From: Candidatus Fimimorpha excrementavium
Lineage (GTDB): Bacteria > Bacillota > Clostridia > Lachnospirales > Lachnospiraceae
Assembly: GCA_018710785.1 (NCBI GenBank)
Contig: DVJD01000124.1
Coordinates: forward strand, 1-56,883
Length of the DNA: 56,883 bases
Direction: 5' to 3'
Shown: in pieces, positions 35,888 to 45,300 of the stretch
Layout of the letters: each line of letters starts with the position of its first letter
How positions within the stretch are numbered: the first letter of the stretch is position 1
Notes under the pieces: model-generated
Seen by the model: only the letters and a program-made list of their open reading frames with translations
Databases searched by the model: none
What the model was told of the DNA's origin: nothing
Program-made: the position numbers and the translations under genes

Positions 35888-38485
35888 CTATCGGATTTCC
35901 ACCACGCTGTCCGCTTCTTTCGGAACCGGAATTAATACTGCCTTTTGGAAGGTCAGATAAGAGACTTTCACCTGATTAACAAAAATTTCTTTGACTGGTC
36001 CCGCAGGCACTGCGGCAATATAAGAAATCTCTGTGGAATCTTCTTTTTCTTCCCAGGCTTTCAAATGTATCGTCATCTGTTTTCCGTCATTCACCACGCG
36101 ATCCGCCAGAAGATTGACCGGTACCGTGACGGTTCCTTCCACGAAACATCCATGGTACCAAAGCACCACCGGCGCTGACAGGCCGCTGAAATTATGCCAT
36201 CCGGCTCCTCTTCCTGACTGTACCATAAAATGTTCATAGCAGTGATAGGACGCATCTGTTTCCTTCTTCCAGAGATTCAATGCAGTTTCTGCTATTTTTA
36301 CAGCATATTCCGCATATCCCTGTTCCAGCATTCCCAAAAATACAAACCACTGGTGCGGCATCCATACGGAACCATTCCAGTATCCGTCCGGGCGGTAATA
36401 CGATGCCTCTCTGTCAACCACCGATATCCCAATGGGTGTCCACATATGATCTTCTGACATAATATAGGATGCAAGCGTACTCTTCTGTCCGGCGGTACAT
36501 GCATCCGCCATGAACGGGTACGCTCCGTCCAGCCCTTTGTTGTAATTCTCTCCGTCCTCTGTTCTCAGAATGGAGATTTCCGAATCCTTATGGATCAGGT
36601 AAGAAAAATATCCGGATTCTTCGTCATACGCGTAGGTCTGAAGCGCCTGCTTCCACTCCTTAATGTCCTCTCTGTATGGTTTGGGATCTTCCCCCAGCTG
36701 CTGTGCAGCCATGGCCATGATTCTGGCAAAATTGATGGCCTGACAGGTATTGATCACCGGACTCACTTCGGATCCCATCCGTTTTTCCATGATATACTTC
36801 TGGGGCGGATAATCGTCCCATCCGCCGGAATTGTAAAAATAATCAAATGGCCGCAGCATCCCTGATGTCTTCTGCTTCATATGGGACAGCGGATTGTGGC
36901 CGGAATAAAAATCATAATACTGCTTCATGGAAGGATAATATTCTCTCAGGAAATCAATATCCCCCGTTTTTTCAAAGATGCTTTTATATACATAAGCCTG
37001 CACAGGAACCATACTGCCGTGGTGCACGAAAGCTGCATGGATGTTTCCCGGCTCCGTCAGATATGCATCCAGACATTCCTTTGCCAGATCGACATTGATG
37101 GCTGTCATACCAAGGGCAATAAAACCATTATCCCAGGTATAAAGAGAATCCCACCATTTTCCCGGTGTAAAATGCCGGATATAATTTCCCTGCAGGCGAA
37201 CTGGGAACACCGCATTGGTCAGCATAACTGCCTGCATCAGCTGCTGCCCAAACGCATACGGATTATCCGCCGTCACTTCCCTGCCATCCGGCGTCTCGAC
37301 CACGGAAAGACCTTCCATCCGCGCTGCAATCTCGTCCTTGTGCGCGCAGACCAGTCTTCCATACAAGGTTCTTCTCTCTCCCGGCTCCAGGAAAATAGGG
37401 CGAATAAAAATATTGACATATTCGTCTTTTCCATCATCCGTCAAAATTTTCGACACATGATTGTGCGTCATATAAGGCAGATAGGTCTCCGGCCTGGAGG
37501 TGCGGAATTCCCTCACTTCAGACATTTCCCCGTCCCATACGATACCATATCCCATCTCCATATCCGGGTAGGAAAGAATCAGCCGGTTCTTCCCTTCTTC
37601 CAGTACCGGAAGCACCGTTTCCCCGCGGTCCGACTCCCGGGGCATATCTTTGGAAAGTATGATACAGTCAATGGCCACGCCGGTTCCTTCTTTGCATGTC
37701 AATACAAGTTCCCTGCTGTCTCTGTCGGTGATGCGGACAGGATAAAACTCCATCTTCTCCCCTGATATCTTCAGACTTTCCCCGCTCATCCCATGCAGGG
37801 CAAACATCCCGTTGCCCTTTGCATGGATATACAGCGTCTCCCCGGCATGCGGGCACCGGTCCATACAATATTTCACCCGGTCCCCCTCGGTCTGGCCGAA
37901 AAATCCAGTCATCCCAAATGCACCTCTAAGACCTGAAAGCGCATGTCCGTGGAAATAGTCTTCCCCTGCCATCTCTCCCGTCAGCGTTCCGTCAAAGTTC
38001 AATCCCGCTCTTCGTTCTTTGGCCTTCAATTTCAGCTCTTCATACATGAGCGCATCCAGAAGAATGCCGTCTTCGGATGCGGTGATCTCTTTCTTTTCCT
38101 GGACTGCACGATGAATCAGGTAGTGAAGGACTGCCGCCTGGGAAAGTTCCGTCCGATTGACAAATTCCGCTTTCACCGCTATCGTCCCGTCTTCCAGTCT
38201 TGTGTAGGAAACATCGGTATAAACCTGATCTTTCCATTCCAATTCAAACCGATACCCATAACTGCTCTGATCTTTTTTTGCGAACCAGGGCATATAGTTG
38301 GACTGGTATATTTCCACGGGAAGCTGCGTCATCCCGCGATATTGTGACGGAAAGACGGAAAACTCCATCAAGGTTCCCTTATCCTCTTCTGCAATGTGGG
38401 CAATCCCCGCCAGTTTCTTTGAATACGGCCCCCAGCCGTTCGCCTGACCAATCCTTTTCTTATGTACCGTCGGATAGTTCCGCAT
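35888..38485 (-). CDS. Large glycoside hydrolase, six-hairpin (MGH1/GH63-like)
   Basis: An 865-residue cytosolic enzyme with no signal peptide. The C-terminal half (about 430-800) is an (alpha/alpha)6 barrel of the GH63/trehalase-like clan, with KWWDSLYTWDNGFIALGM (about residue 435), GGWDDYPPQK, DGAYPF, YWNGSVWMPHQW (about 710) and CYEHF; acidic residues in WDSLYTWDNG, GGWDDYP and CYEHF are the catalytic candidates. The N-terminal 400 residues are beta-rich. The sugar substrate cannot be fixed; glucosides and glycosyl-glycerates are known for the clan. GGAGGTGGATT precedes the ATG. No transporter or regulator gene is beside it. Confidence 0.85.
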   Translation of the reverse strand: MRNYPTVHKKRIGQANGWGPYSKKLAGIAHIAEEDKGTLMEFSVFPSQYRGMTQLPVEIYQSNYMPWFAKKDQSSYGYRFELEWKDQVYTDVSYTRLEDGTIAVKAEFVNRTELSQAAVLHYLIHRAVQEKKEITASEDGILLDALMYEELKLKAKERRAGLNFDGTLTGEMAGEDYFHGHALSGLRGAFGMTGFFGQTEGDRVKYCMDRCPHAGETLYIHAKGNGMFALHGMSGESLKISGEKMEFYPVRITDRDSRELVLTCKEGTGVAIDCIILSKDMPRESDRGETVLPVLEEGKNRLILSYPDMEMGYGIVWDGEMSEVREFRTSRPETYLPYMTHNHVSKILTDDGKDEYVNIFIRPIFLEPGERRTLYGRLVCAHKDEIAARMEGLSVVETPDGREVTADNPYAFGQQLMQAVMLTNAVFPVRLQGNYIRHFTPGKWWDSLYTWDNGFIALGMTAINVDLAKECLDAYLTEPGNIHAAFVHHGSMVPVQAYVYKSIFEKTGDIDFLREYYPSMKQYYDFYSGHNPLSHMKQKTSGMLRPFDYFYNSGGWDDYPPQKYIMEKRMGSEVSPVINTCQAINFARIMAMAAQQLGEDPKPYREDIKEWKQALQTYAYDEESGYFSYLIHKDSEISILRTEDGENYNKGLDGAYPFMADACTAGQKSTLASYIMSEDHMWTPIGISVVDREASYYRPDGYWNGSVWMPHQWFVFLGMLEQGYAEYAVKIAETALNLWKKETDASYHCYEHFMVQSGRGAGWHNFSGLSAPVVLWYHGCFVEGTVTVPVNLLADRVVNDGKQMTIHLKAWEEKEDSTEISYIAAVPAGPVKEIFVNQVKVSYLTFQKAVLIPVPKEADSVVEIR

Positions 38486-38535
38486 AATCCACCTCCATTT
38501 TCTTTTTTGTCATACCTTCTCAAGATGATGCCTAC

Positions 38536-38604
38536 GGATTGTTTCGTACTTCGCACTCCCACAATCCGCCTCAAGATTATAATATAATAAGCCACCCATG
38601 TATC
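38536..38604 (-). promoter_or_regulatory. Glycosidase leader: promoter and inverted repeat
   Basis: On the minus strand TATAAT (38576-38581) with a weak -35 GATACA (38599-38604) 17 bases away. Just after the -10 an inverted repeat GGATTGT/ACAATCC (38561-38567 and 38536-38542) spans the expected start, and CTCAAGAT is repeated on each side (38519-38526, 38570-38577). It could be an operator or a leader hairpin. Confidence 0.4.
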
Positions 38605-38718
38605 CCATAAAGACATTCTCCTGTCTTCTTTGCATTTTTTCCATCTGCAGCTCCGCTGTCTTCCGGATCAAATTATGGGATTCCATGACTGACTTAAAGT
38701 TTCAAAGAAATATCTTTC

Positions 38719-39066
38719 TCATTCCTTTTCTCTGTCTCTTATCTTATTTAATGTAGTCTGAATTGCATCTTTCAATTCTTTATTGGACGGATCTGCTTCC
38801 CGGAACATGAGCTGCAGATTTGCAACCGCATGATCGGTTCCGACCTTTCCAAGTGAATTTAAAGCCTCCAATACTACCTTTTGATCCGTTGCATTCAGCA
38901 ATGCCACCAGTACATTCACAGAATCATCGGAACTTGACTGTCCGCATGCTCTGGCCAACATGCACAATTCATCGACTCCGCTGGAATACAGATATTTTGA
39001 CTTAATTTTCTCCCATTTTCCTCTTTTTACTAGACTGTTGATCTTTTCCTCTGTTGATCCAAACAT
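38719..39066 (-). CDS. Small HEAT-repeat protein
   Basis: A 115-residue helical protein with two or so HEAT-like repeats: VNVLVALLNATDQKVVLEALNSLGKVG and HAVANLQLMFREADPSNKELKDAIQTTL. It is cytosolic and likely a protein-binding scaffold; the partner is unknown. AAGGAA lies 5 bases before the ATG. Its own promoter (39140-39167) is clear. It is upstream of the glycosidase by 233 bases, with no terminator seen between. Confidence 0.75.
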   Translation of the reverse strand: MFGSTEEKINSLVKRGKWEKIKSKYLYSSGVDELCMLARACGQSSSDDSVNVLVALLNATDQKVVLEALNSLGKVGTDHAVANLQLMFREADPSNKELKDAIQTTLNKIRDREKE

Positions 39067-39139
39067 AACTATTCCTTCTTTCCCTTTGCTTCAAGGTACT
39101 AGTTCTGTCAAACGTTTAACATAAATGCCTTGTATTTCT

Positions 39140-39167
39140 ATTATATCACTCTGGGATTTCAAGTCAA
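39140..39167 (-). promoter_or_regulatory. Promoter of the HEAT-repeat gene
   Basis: On the minus strand TTGACT (39162-39167), 16 bases, TATAAT (39140-39145), giving a leader of about 65 bases. Confidence 0.7.
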
Positions 39168-39213
39168 TCATTCTGAATTTTTTTCATAAATTTTTCTTAA
39201 TTTTCATATAACT

Positions 39214-39765
39214 TTAATATTTTAAGCGCCTGCGGATGGTCTCCCCCAAAGTACAGGCCAACAGTATTTTCACCGCGTCAAAAATCAAGAACGGAAATAC
39301 ACATACCGTCAAGGCAGACCAGAGATCTGTTTTCATCAAAATAAGATACCATATGGTACCAAAGGCATAGAGACAAATGGTTCCCAATACCATTCCCACC
39401 GCATACCACAGCGGTTTTCCCGTGTATTTTTCCGCAAAGATTCCGCCGATCCATGTGAGAAATAAAAATCCAATCAAATAACCCCCCGTGGGTCCCACCA
39501 GTCTGCCCACTCCGCCTGTAAATCCGGAGAACACAGGTACGCCGACACATCCGATCAGCAAATAAATGAAAAAGCTGATGGTTGCTTTTTTCTTTCCCAA
39601 AAGAATGATACTGAAGCACAGCACTAAGTTTGTCAAAGAAACCGGGATCGGCCCGATGGGCACTGACATCGGTGCCAAAATGCACGTGACCGCTGTCATC
39701 AATGCCATGACCGTCATCGAATAGACCGATATCCCGCTGCTGAAACGATACGTTTGTTTTTCCAA
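39214..39765 (-). CDS. bioY: Biotin transporter substrate-binding protein BioY
   Basis: A 183-residue membrane S component of an ECF transporter, which binds biotin. About six helices include the family pattern GPIPVSLTNLVL, GVPVFSGFTGGVGRLVGPTGGYLIGF (about 80-105) and a C-terminal DAVKILLACTLGETI. A TTG at 39765 is preferred as the start because GGCGGAGGAG lies 6 bases before it; a GTG six codons earlier overlaps this site. No energising ATPases are in the window, so it probably shares those encoded elsewhere. A BirA-type operator covers its promoter. Confidence 0.93.
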   Translation of the reverse strand: MEKQTYRFSSGISVYSMTVMALMTAVTCILAPMSVPIGPIPVSLTNLVLCFSIILLGKKKATISFFIYLLIGCVGVPVFSGFTGGVGRLVGPTGGYLIGFLFLTWIGGIFAEKYTGKPLWYAVGMVLGTICLYAFGTIWYLILMKTDLWSALTVCVFPFLIFDAVKILLACTLGETIRRRLKY

Positions 39766-39867
39766 TGTTTTCTCCTCCGCCACAAATTTTTCTTTTCATT
39801 TCCAGTATGCAGCGGCTTTCCGTACAAAAATATGACACGGATCAGACTAAGCAGCTGCATGGATACC

Positions 39868-39897
39868 ATTATAAATGACACACGTTTTGATTGTCAA
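39868..39897 (-). promoter_or_regulatory. Sigma-A promoter of bioY
   Basis: On the minus strand TTGACA (39892-39897), 18 bases, TATAAT (39868-39873), both perfect hexamers. The -35 is inside one half of the BirA operator. Confidence 0.85.
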
Positions 39898-39920
39898 CTT
39901 CTTTTTATTATTGGTTTACA
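39891..39920. promoter_or_regulatory. BirA-type biotin operator
   Basis: TTGTCAAC (39891-39898), 14 bases, GGTTTACA (39913-39920): near-perfect inverted half-sites of the form TGTnAAC-N15-GTTnACA used by bifunctional biotin ligase repressors. It overlaps the -35 of bioY, so biotin excess would shut the transporter off. Confidence 0.8.
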
Positions 39921-40016
39921 TTTTATATGCTCGCAGGAAGCAGGAAAGGCAGCCGCTTTATTCATAACTTACTTAATCCATTCAGGCATTTATCCGGGAA
40001 TCACATACAAATTGGC

Positions 40017-40045
40017 TTGTATTTCTTTCCTTTTCTGCTTATACT
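40017..40045 (+). promoter_or_regulatory. Likely promoter of the siroheme reductase gene
   Basis: TTGTAT (40017-40022), 17 bases, TATACT (40040-40045). Leader about 45 bases. Confidence 0.55.
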
Positions 40046-40094
40046 AGAGTTGAACTATGGTATCGTTAAAATCAACGAGAAAGGATGGTATCCA

Positions 40095-41651
40095 ATGATA
40101 AGTACCGCTTTATATCAAAAATTCAAAGAAGAGATTCCATTATTTGACGAAAAAATCCATGCTTTTGAAGCAGGAGAAATGGATCGGAATACATTCAAAG
40201 GCATTTCCGGGGGATTTGGCAGTTATGCCCAGAGATCCGGCGGCTATATGCTTCGTCTGCGGCTGCCAGGCGGAAGAATTTCCAAGGAAACTCTCCGTTT
40301 TTTTGCGGATGAAATTCAGGCGCACCAGGTTAACCTTATGAAAATAACCACCTGCCAGACCATCCAGATGCATAACCTGAGTGCTGACAGCACCGTAGCC
40401 ATCATGAAGGATGCCCTGGATTTTGGGATCGTCACAAAGGGCGGCGGCGGAGACAATCCCAGAAATGTCATGGCCAGCCCTCTTTCCGGCGTGGAACCGG
40501 GCGAGACGTTTGATGTCCTTCCCTGCGCGCAGGCTGCCGGTGAATACCTTTTGAGCAGAATCCCGGATCTGCATATGCCGCGCAAATTGAAGGTGGGATT
40601 TTCCAATACCCCGGCCAACCAGACTCATGCCACCTTCCGCGATTTGGGATTTATCGCCAGGGAAGACCACACCTTTTCCGTTTACTGTGCCGGAGGACTC
40701 GGTCCCAATCCGAAGCTTGGCGTATGGATCACAGACGGCGTCTGTCCGGAGGAAATCTCCTATTATATCAGCGCCATGATCCGCCTCTTCACCGCCTATG
40801 GCAATTATGAGTCCCGGGCCAAATCCCGTACCCGTTATCTTCAGGATACCCTGGGAGCCGATGGCATCCGCAGCCATTTTCTCTCTTTCGTGGAAGAAGC
40901 CAAAAGAGAGGAAGAGGCCTGGCCCGTTTCCGCTCCTCCAACGATTACGAAAAAGGGAGACGGCAGTATCTCGGGCAAACGAATTTTAAACCAAAAACAG
41001 GAGGGCCTGTATGCCGTATCCTACCATCCCATCGGCGGATGCCTGGCTCCGGAAAAACCGGCTCAGCTGTATCATATCATCAAAGATATGCCGGATACAG
41101 AGCTTCGTCTCTCCCCCGACGGCACCATTTACATCATCAATCTGTCTTCCAGCGAAGTTCCGGCCGTCCTAAAAGCCACGGAAGACGGGGCAGAAACGCT
41201 GTTTGAGACCAGCGTCAGCTGCATCGGCGCCTCCATCTGCCAGCATGGACTGCGGGATTCCCAAGGCCTTTTGAACGCCTGCGTCAATCGGGTACGGCAG
41301 GAAGGTTTTGGCGACGGACTGCTTCCAAGAGTCCATATCTCCGGATGTCCCTCCAGCTGCGGGAGCCATCAGGTGGCTGCCCTGGGATTTGTGGGCCATT
41401 CCAAAAAAGTGGACGGAGCCATGCAGTCCGCTTTCAAGGTATTCGTCAACGGCTGTGAGACCAATCCCGGCGCGCGCCTCGGAGAGGAAAAAGGCGTTCT
41501 CCTGGAGACAGTGATCCCTGACTTTTTCGTTGCCCTTGGACGCCTGATTCAAAAAACACATACTTCTTTTGAAGAATGGTTCCAGGAGCATCCGGAAGAT
41601 CTGGATCAGTTGATACAGGAATACGCGCAGAAATCCGAACAGCAGAAATAA
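40095..41651 (+). CDS. Siroheme-dependent nitrite/sulfite reductase
   Basis: A 518-residue protein with the doubled ferredoxin-like and siroheme domains of assimilatory sulfite and nitrite reductases. The 4Fe-4S/siroheme motif is SCIGASICQHG (about residue 375, CX5C) and SGCPSSCGSH (about 415, CX3C). Other family segments are TTCQTIQMHN and NPRNVMASPLSG. It reduces sulfite to sulfide or nitrite to ammonia with electrons from ferredoxin; the substrate cannot be told from sequence. The ATG at 40095 has AAAGGAT upstream. It stands alone on plus with no sulfate-activation or siroheme genes near. Confidence 0.92.
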   Translation: MISTALYQKFKEEIPLFDEKIHAFEAGEMDRNTFKGISGGFGSYAQRSGGYMLRLRLPGGRISKETLRFFADEIQAHQVNLMKITTCQTIQMHNLSADSTVAIMKDALDFGIVTKGGGGDNPRNVMASPLSGVEPGETFDVLPCAQAAGEYLLSRIPDLHMPRKLKVGFSNTPANQTHATFRDLGFIAREDHTFSVYCAGGLGPNPKLGVWITDGVCPEEISYYISAMIRLFTAYGNYESRAKSRTRYLQDTLGADGIRSHFLSFVEEAKREEEAWPVSAPPTITKKGDGSISGKRILNQKQEGLYAVSYHPIGGCLAPEKPAQLYHIIKDMPDTELRLSPDGTIYIINLSSSEVPAVLKATEDGAETLFETSVSCIGASICQHGLRDSQGLLNACVNRVRQEGFGDGLLPRVHISGCPSSCGSHQVAALGFVGHSKKVDGAMQSAFKVFVNGCETNPGARLGEEKGVLLETVIPDFFVALGRLIQKTHTSFEEWFQEHPEDLDQLIQEYAQKSEQQK

Positions 41652-41676
41652 ATCGCTTATGCACGTGTAAATAAAA

Positions 41677-41726
41677 TGAGGGGATCCGGATTGGCACTGT
41701 TTCTTCCGCCAATCCAAATCCCCTCA
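41677..41726. terminator. Convergent hairpin between siroheme reductase and rnhA
   Basis: TGAGGGGAT and ATCCCCTCA, then GGATTGGC and GCCAATCC, form a stem of 17 bp with a small internal loop. U tracts are weak, so it may act on both strands or only partly. Confidence 0.6.
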
Positions 41727-41731
41727 AACGC

Positions 41732-42214
41732 CTAAGCGTATTCCAGGCCTTCGTCCTTCTTCAAATCTGTCCCGTCGGCCGCCGATGTGGCCAGAAAATC
41801 GCATCTTTCATTCATCTCATGTCCCGCATGCCCTTTCACCCAGTGAAATGTCACCTGGTGGGGCTTTTTCGCCTCCAAAAGCCGTTTCCACAGGTCCACA
41901 TTTTTCACAGGCTCGTTCTTTCCTCTCTTCCAGCCTTTCTTAATCCATCCGTCCAGCCAATGCTCGTTAAATGCCTTGACCAGATACTGGGAATCGGAAT
42001 ACAGTTCTATCTCACAGGGGCGGTTCAATGCCTCCAGACCCGCGATCGCTGCCATCAGTTCCATCCGGTTATTGGTCGTCCTCTCATATCCGCCGGACAG
42101 TTCCTTTACATGAAGCTGCCCTTTGGGATCCACATAATGGATCACCGTCCCATATCCGCCGGGTCCATCCGGATTTCCTCTGGCAGAACCGTCTGTATAA
42201 ATGGTCACTTTCAT
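41732..42214 (-). CDS. rnhA: Ribonuclease HI
   Basis: A 160-residue nuclease that cuts RNA in RNA-DNA hybrids. The acidic active site is visible: Asp in [11 protein letters not shown] (residue 8), Glu in NNRMELMA (about 48), Asp in LYSDSQY (about 69) and Asp in NERCDFLA (about 134). The basic helix [16 protein letters not shown] is present. The ATG at 42214 has AGGAAAGGAACG upstream and matches the family. It starts 28 bases after the MutS-like gene. Confidence 0.97.
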   Translation of the reverse strand: MKVTIYTDGSARGNPDGPGGYGTVIHYVDPKGQLHVKELSGGYERTTNNRMELMAAIAGLEALNRPCEIELYSDSQYLVKAFNEHWLDGWIKKGWKRGKNEPVKNVDLWKRLLEAKKPHQVTFHWVKGHAGHEMNERCDFLATSAADGTDLKKDEGLEYA

Positions 42215-42242
42215 AAATGTCTCGTTCCTTTCCTGCATTTCT

Positions 42243-43931
42243 CTACATTTCCCACACACCTGTTTCCAGAAAATGTTTGGCGGTCTTATCCGCTTCTTTG
42301 ATTACCTCTTCATCATACCCCATGATCTGCAGAAGGCGTATGGCATTTCTTGTCGTCGCGCTGCCCTTATTCAGCCGGTAGTTGAAAATAATATCATCAT
42401 CAATAATTTCCTCTTTGAAATGATAATTGGAATAGTAATCCTTCAGCAGCTGTGTCAGCTCAATATCGTGGGTGGCAGCAAAACACATCACCCCGTTCTG
42501 GGCAAGTGTCTGAAGGATACGGGAGGAGGCCGCGATACGCTCCACCGTATTCGTTCCCCGCAGCACCTCATCCACAAAGCAGAGGACAGTTGCCCCTTCC
42601 TCTTTTTCGGCATCCATAATGCGCTTTAACGAACGGATCTCCACCATATAGTAACTTTCATTCCCCTGCAGGTTATCCTTCAGCGCCATGGAAGAATAAA
42701 CCCGAAAGAAATTGGCATGATAGGAATGGGCCGGTACCGTGTCTATGGTCTGCGCCAGAATGGCGCAAATAGCGGTTGTCTTTAAAAATGTGGACTTGCC
42801 GGATGCATTGGAGCCTGTAAGCAGCACACAGCGGTTTTCATAGATGCTGTTGGCCACCGGCTCTTCCACCAGCGGGTGATACATATCTTTTGCTTCCAGA
42901 ATCGTACCCTTCCCCTCAATCATATCTCCGCGGCAGTAAAACGGCAGACATTCCCGGTAGGACGCGATGGCAATATAGGCTTCCAGCTGTCCGATGGTCT
43001 CCAGCATCCCGCGGATTGTCTTGATATTTTTCTGCACTTTTCCAATCATATTATTGAATTTTATAATGTCCAAATGCGTAAACATGCGGATATAATCCAT
43101 CACAATCTCGCCCAGATCGCCCGACAGCTTATCCCCGGATCCAATATATTTGGCATCTTTCTTTAAAGAAGAAAGTTTCTTGGCCCCCTCTCTCAGGGTA
43201 TCCAGGTATTCCTTCAGTTCCGGCTCCTTATGCTTTCCCAGGTATTCACAGCTGTGAATCAGACGGGTCACTGCACCGACACAGACAAAATAGGGTTCAA
43301 TGTCGGACTTTGTCTTAAAATATTCATAGATGTTATATCCCAGCACAAAGATGACCGCCAGAATACCAAATGCCGGATTTTGGATCAAAACAACAATGGC
43401 GACAAAAATCAGCAGAATATGCAGGTAATGACGAAAATTTCCTTCATTTTCCAGTTCAGCAAAATTGCTGATATAGTCATAAAGGGAAATTTTCTTTGTC
43501 CTTCCCACATGGGCGATATCAATCTGGTACTCAATCCTCTCCTTTTCATGGCTGCTGAAATATTCAATCACACGATTTCGTTCATCCAGAGTCTCTTTAT
43601 CAAAACACGGGGTACGCAGCATCTTATAGAGATATTCCTCTCCTATGGACGACTGGGTATTATTAATCGACATAAAGATGGAATCCATGTCCAGGTCATT
43701 CCAGGTGATGTCATCAATGGTAAATTCTTTCCCTTTTGTCTTCTTATAATAGTTCCCTATACTCTGAAACTCATCATACTCGTATTCTCTGTTTGGAATC
43801 TGTCCCCAGCTTTTTAAAACCGCCGTCAGATATTTCTTTCTCCTTCTCTCTTCCCTTGTCGCAATACGGTAAATCACCACCAGAACCAAAACGACTCCGA
43901 TGGCAATATACAGATACGTATTCCCGTCCAT
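42243..43931 (-). CDS. Membrane-anchored MutS-family ATPase
   Basis: A 562-residue protein with a MutS ATPase at the C-terminus: Walker [13 protein letters not shown] (about residue 370), Walker [18 protein letters not shown] and the ATHDIEL motif. The mismatch-recognition and connector domains of MutS are absent. Instead there is an N-terminal membrane helix (about 6-24) and two more (about 168-205), separated by a MutS-lever-like helical part. The ATG at 43931 has GGAGGAAGAAG before it. This points to a membrane-located MutS paralogue not directly active in mismatch repair; its DNA substrate, if any, is unknown. It is upstream of rnhA. Confidence 0.88.
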   Translation of the reverse strand: MDGNTYLYIAIGVVLVLVVIYRIATREERRRKKYLTAVLKSWGQIPNREYEYDEFQSIGNYYKKTKGKEFTIDDITWNDLDMDSIFMSINNTQSSIGEEYLYKMLRTPCFDKETLDERNRVIEYFSSHEKERIEYQIDIAHVGRTKKISLYDYISNFAELENEGNFRHYLHILLIFVAIVVLIQNPAFGILAVIFVLGYNIYEYFKTKSDIEPYFVCVGAVTRLIHSCEYLGKHKEPELKEYLDTLREGAKKLSSLKKDAKYIGSGDKLSGDLGEIVMDYIRMFTHLDIIKFNNMIGKVQKNIKTIRGMLETIGQLEAYIAIASYRECLPFYCRGDMIEGKGTILEAKDMYHPLVEEPVANSIYENRCVLLTGSNASGKSTFLKTTAICAILAQTIDTVPAHSYHANFFRVYSSMALKDNLQGNESYYMVEIRSLKRIMDAEKEEGATVLCFVDEVLRGTNTVERIAASSRILQTLAQNGVMCFAATHDIELTQLLKDYYSNYHFKEEIIDDDIIFNYRLNKGSATTRNAIRLLQIMGYDEEVIKEADKTAKHFLETGVWEM

Positions 43932-43965
43932 TCTTCTTCCTCCATTTTCAAGCCTTCTTTCATGG

Positions 43966-43984
43966 GAGTGCTGCAAAATTCGCA
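43966..43984. repeat. Single arm of a TGCAAAATTCGCA palindromic element
   Basis: GAGTGCTGCAAAATTCGCA closely resembles the arm of the palindrome at 53106-53157 (the common core is TGCAAAATTCGCA). It lies between the deaminase and MutS-like genes. The second arm is not found nearby. Confidence 0.45.
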
Positions 43985-43997
43985 TAATCACATCCGT

Positions 43998-45287
43998 TTA
44001 TGTTTGCATCCGCCGTATGATCGCATTTGCCTTTTCATAGATGCGGGCCGGTTCTTCCCCTATGAAGTATTCCCCGTCTTCATAGAGAATCTTTCCTGCG
44101 ACCATGGTCATTTTTATATTTGCCTTGCTTCCGCTGTACACAATGTTTTTTATCACATGGTTCATGGGCTGCATGTTCGGCATGGAAAGGTCAATCAGAA
44201 TCAGATCCGCCCACTTTCCCTCTGCCAGACAATCACACTGGGTCAGTCCCATGGCTTTGGCCCCTCCCGCCGTGGCCATCCGCAGCACGCGCTCGGCATC
44301 CAGAGCAGATGCATCCTTCGTCCTGAGTTTCTGCAGTCCGGTGGCCAGGAACATTTCCCGAAACATGTCCAGACAGTTGTTGCTGGCAGGGCCGTCCGTA
44401 CCGATCGCCATGGAAATCCCCAGCGTCTCATAATCCGTCAGCGGAGCAATGCCGCTGGCCAGTTTCATATTGGATGCCGGACATGTAATCACAGAAAGCT
44501 GTTTTCTCTGAAAGATTTCCTTATCTTTCTCATCCAGCCATACGCAGTGGAACCCGCCTCCTCCATATTCAAACATGCCGATTTCATCCATCACCTGCGT
44601 CGGAGTCATCCCATAACGGTTTCTGCACGCATCCACCTCACTCTTGGTTTCCGAATTATGCATGTAGACAGGTGCATGATACTTGCGGGCCAGTTCGGCA
44701 ACGCCTTCCATGATCCTTCGGCACGTTGTATACTCCGCATGAAAACCAAGCCGTGCGCTGACCAGAGCATTCGTCCGATTCCACCTGGAATACGTGTCTT
44801 CCAAATACTGAAGCTTTTCGTCCGCTTCCTCCTCGGTTCCGTTGATTTCCCCGCAGCGCACCGTCCGAAACCCGCAGTCCACCGATGCCTGCAGACAGTC
44901 ATCGGGGAAAAAATACATATCAAAATTGGCCGTCATTCCGCTGCTGACATATTCCATGATGGCAAGCTTGGTCAAATGATAGACATCCTCATGGGTCAGT
45001 TTGGCCTCCATGGGAAACACCTGGTTGGTCAGCCATTCCTGCAGCGGAAGATCATCGGCATAGGAACGCAGGAATGTCATGGCCGAATGGGTGTGGGCAT
45101 TTTTAAATCCCGGCATTACCAGATTATGGCCAGCATCGATCTGCCGGTCCCACACCGGCGCACTGCGCTCCTCAGGCACCTTCCCAACGCAGGTGAGGAT
45201 CCCGTCCTGAATCCAGAGTTCCCCGTACGTCAGCGGCTCCCCCTCTTTCATCGTCAAAATCACTGCATGATAAATCCGGATATTCAT
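43998..45287 (-). CDS. Amidohydrolase, MTA/SAH deaminase type
   Basis: A 429-residue metal-dependent hydrolase of the TRZ/ATZ-MtaD family, which deaminates 5'-methylthioadenosine, S-adenosylhomocysteine or adenosine. Metal motifs: PGFKNAHTHSAM (about residue 60), HNSET (about 210), GFHCVWL (about 245) and GTDGPASNN (about 295). The small beta domain is at both ends. The neighbour 13 bases upstream is purine nucleoside phosphorylase, which would split the inosine-type product. This suggests joint purine and methylthioribose salvage. Other amine substrates are possible. Confidence 0.85.
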   Translation of the reverse strand: MNIRIYHAVILTMKEGEPLTYGELWIQDGILTCVGKVPEERSAPVWDRQIDAGHNLVMPGFKNAHTHSAMTFLRSYADDLPLQEWLTNQVFPMEAKLTHEDVYHLTKLAIMEYVSSGMTANFDMYFFPDDCLQASVDCGFRTVRCGEINGTEEEADEKLQYLEDTYSRWNRTNALVSARLGFHAEYTTCRRIMEGVAELARKYHAPVYMHNSETKSEVDACRNRYGMTPTQVMDEIGMFEYGGGGFHCVWLDEKDKEIFQRKQLSVITCPASNMKLASGIAPLTDYETLGISMAIGTDGPASNNCLDMFREMFLATGLQKLRTKDASALDAERVLRMATAGGAKAMGLTQCDCLAEGKWADLILIDLSMPNMQPMNHVIKNIVYSGSKANIKMTMVAGKILYEDGEYFIGEEPARIYEKANAIIRRMQT

Positions 45288-45300
45288 AGATGCCTCCTTC

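Larger units (their letters stand above)
39784..40094. other. Divergent control region between bioY and the siroheme reductase gene
   Basis: This 311-base stretch contains the bioY promoter (39868-39897), the BirA operator (39891-39920) and the promoter of the plus-strand gene (40017-40045). No RNA gene is seen. Confidence 0.6.
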
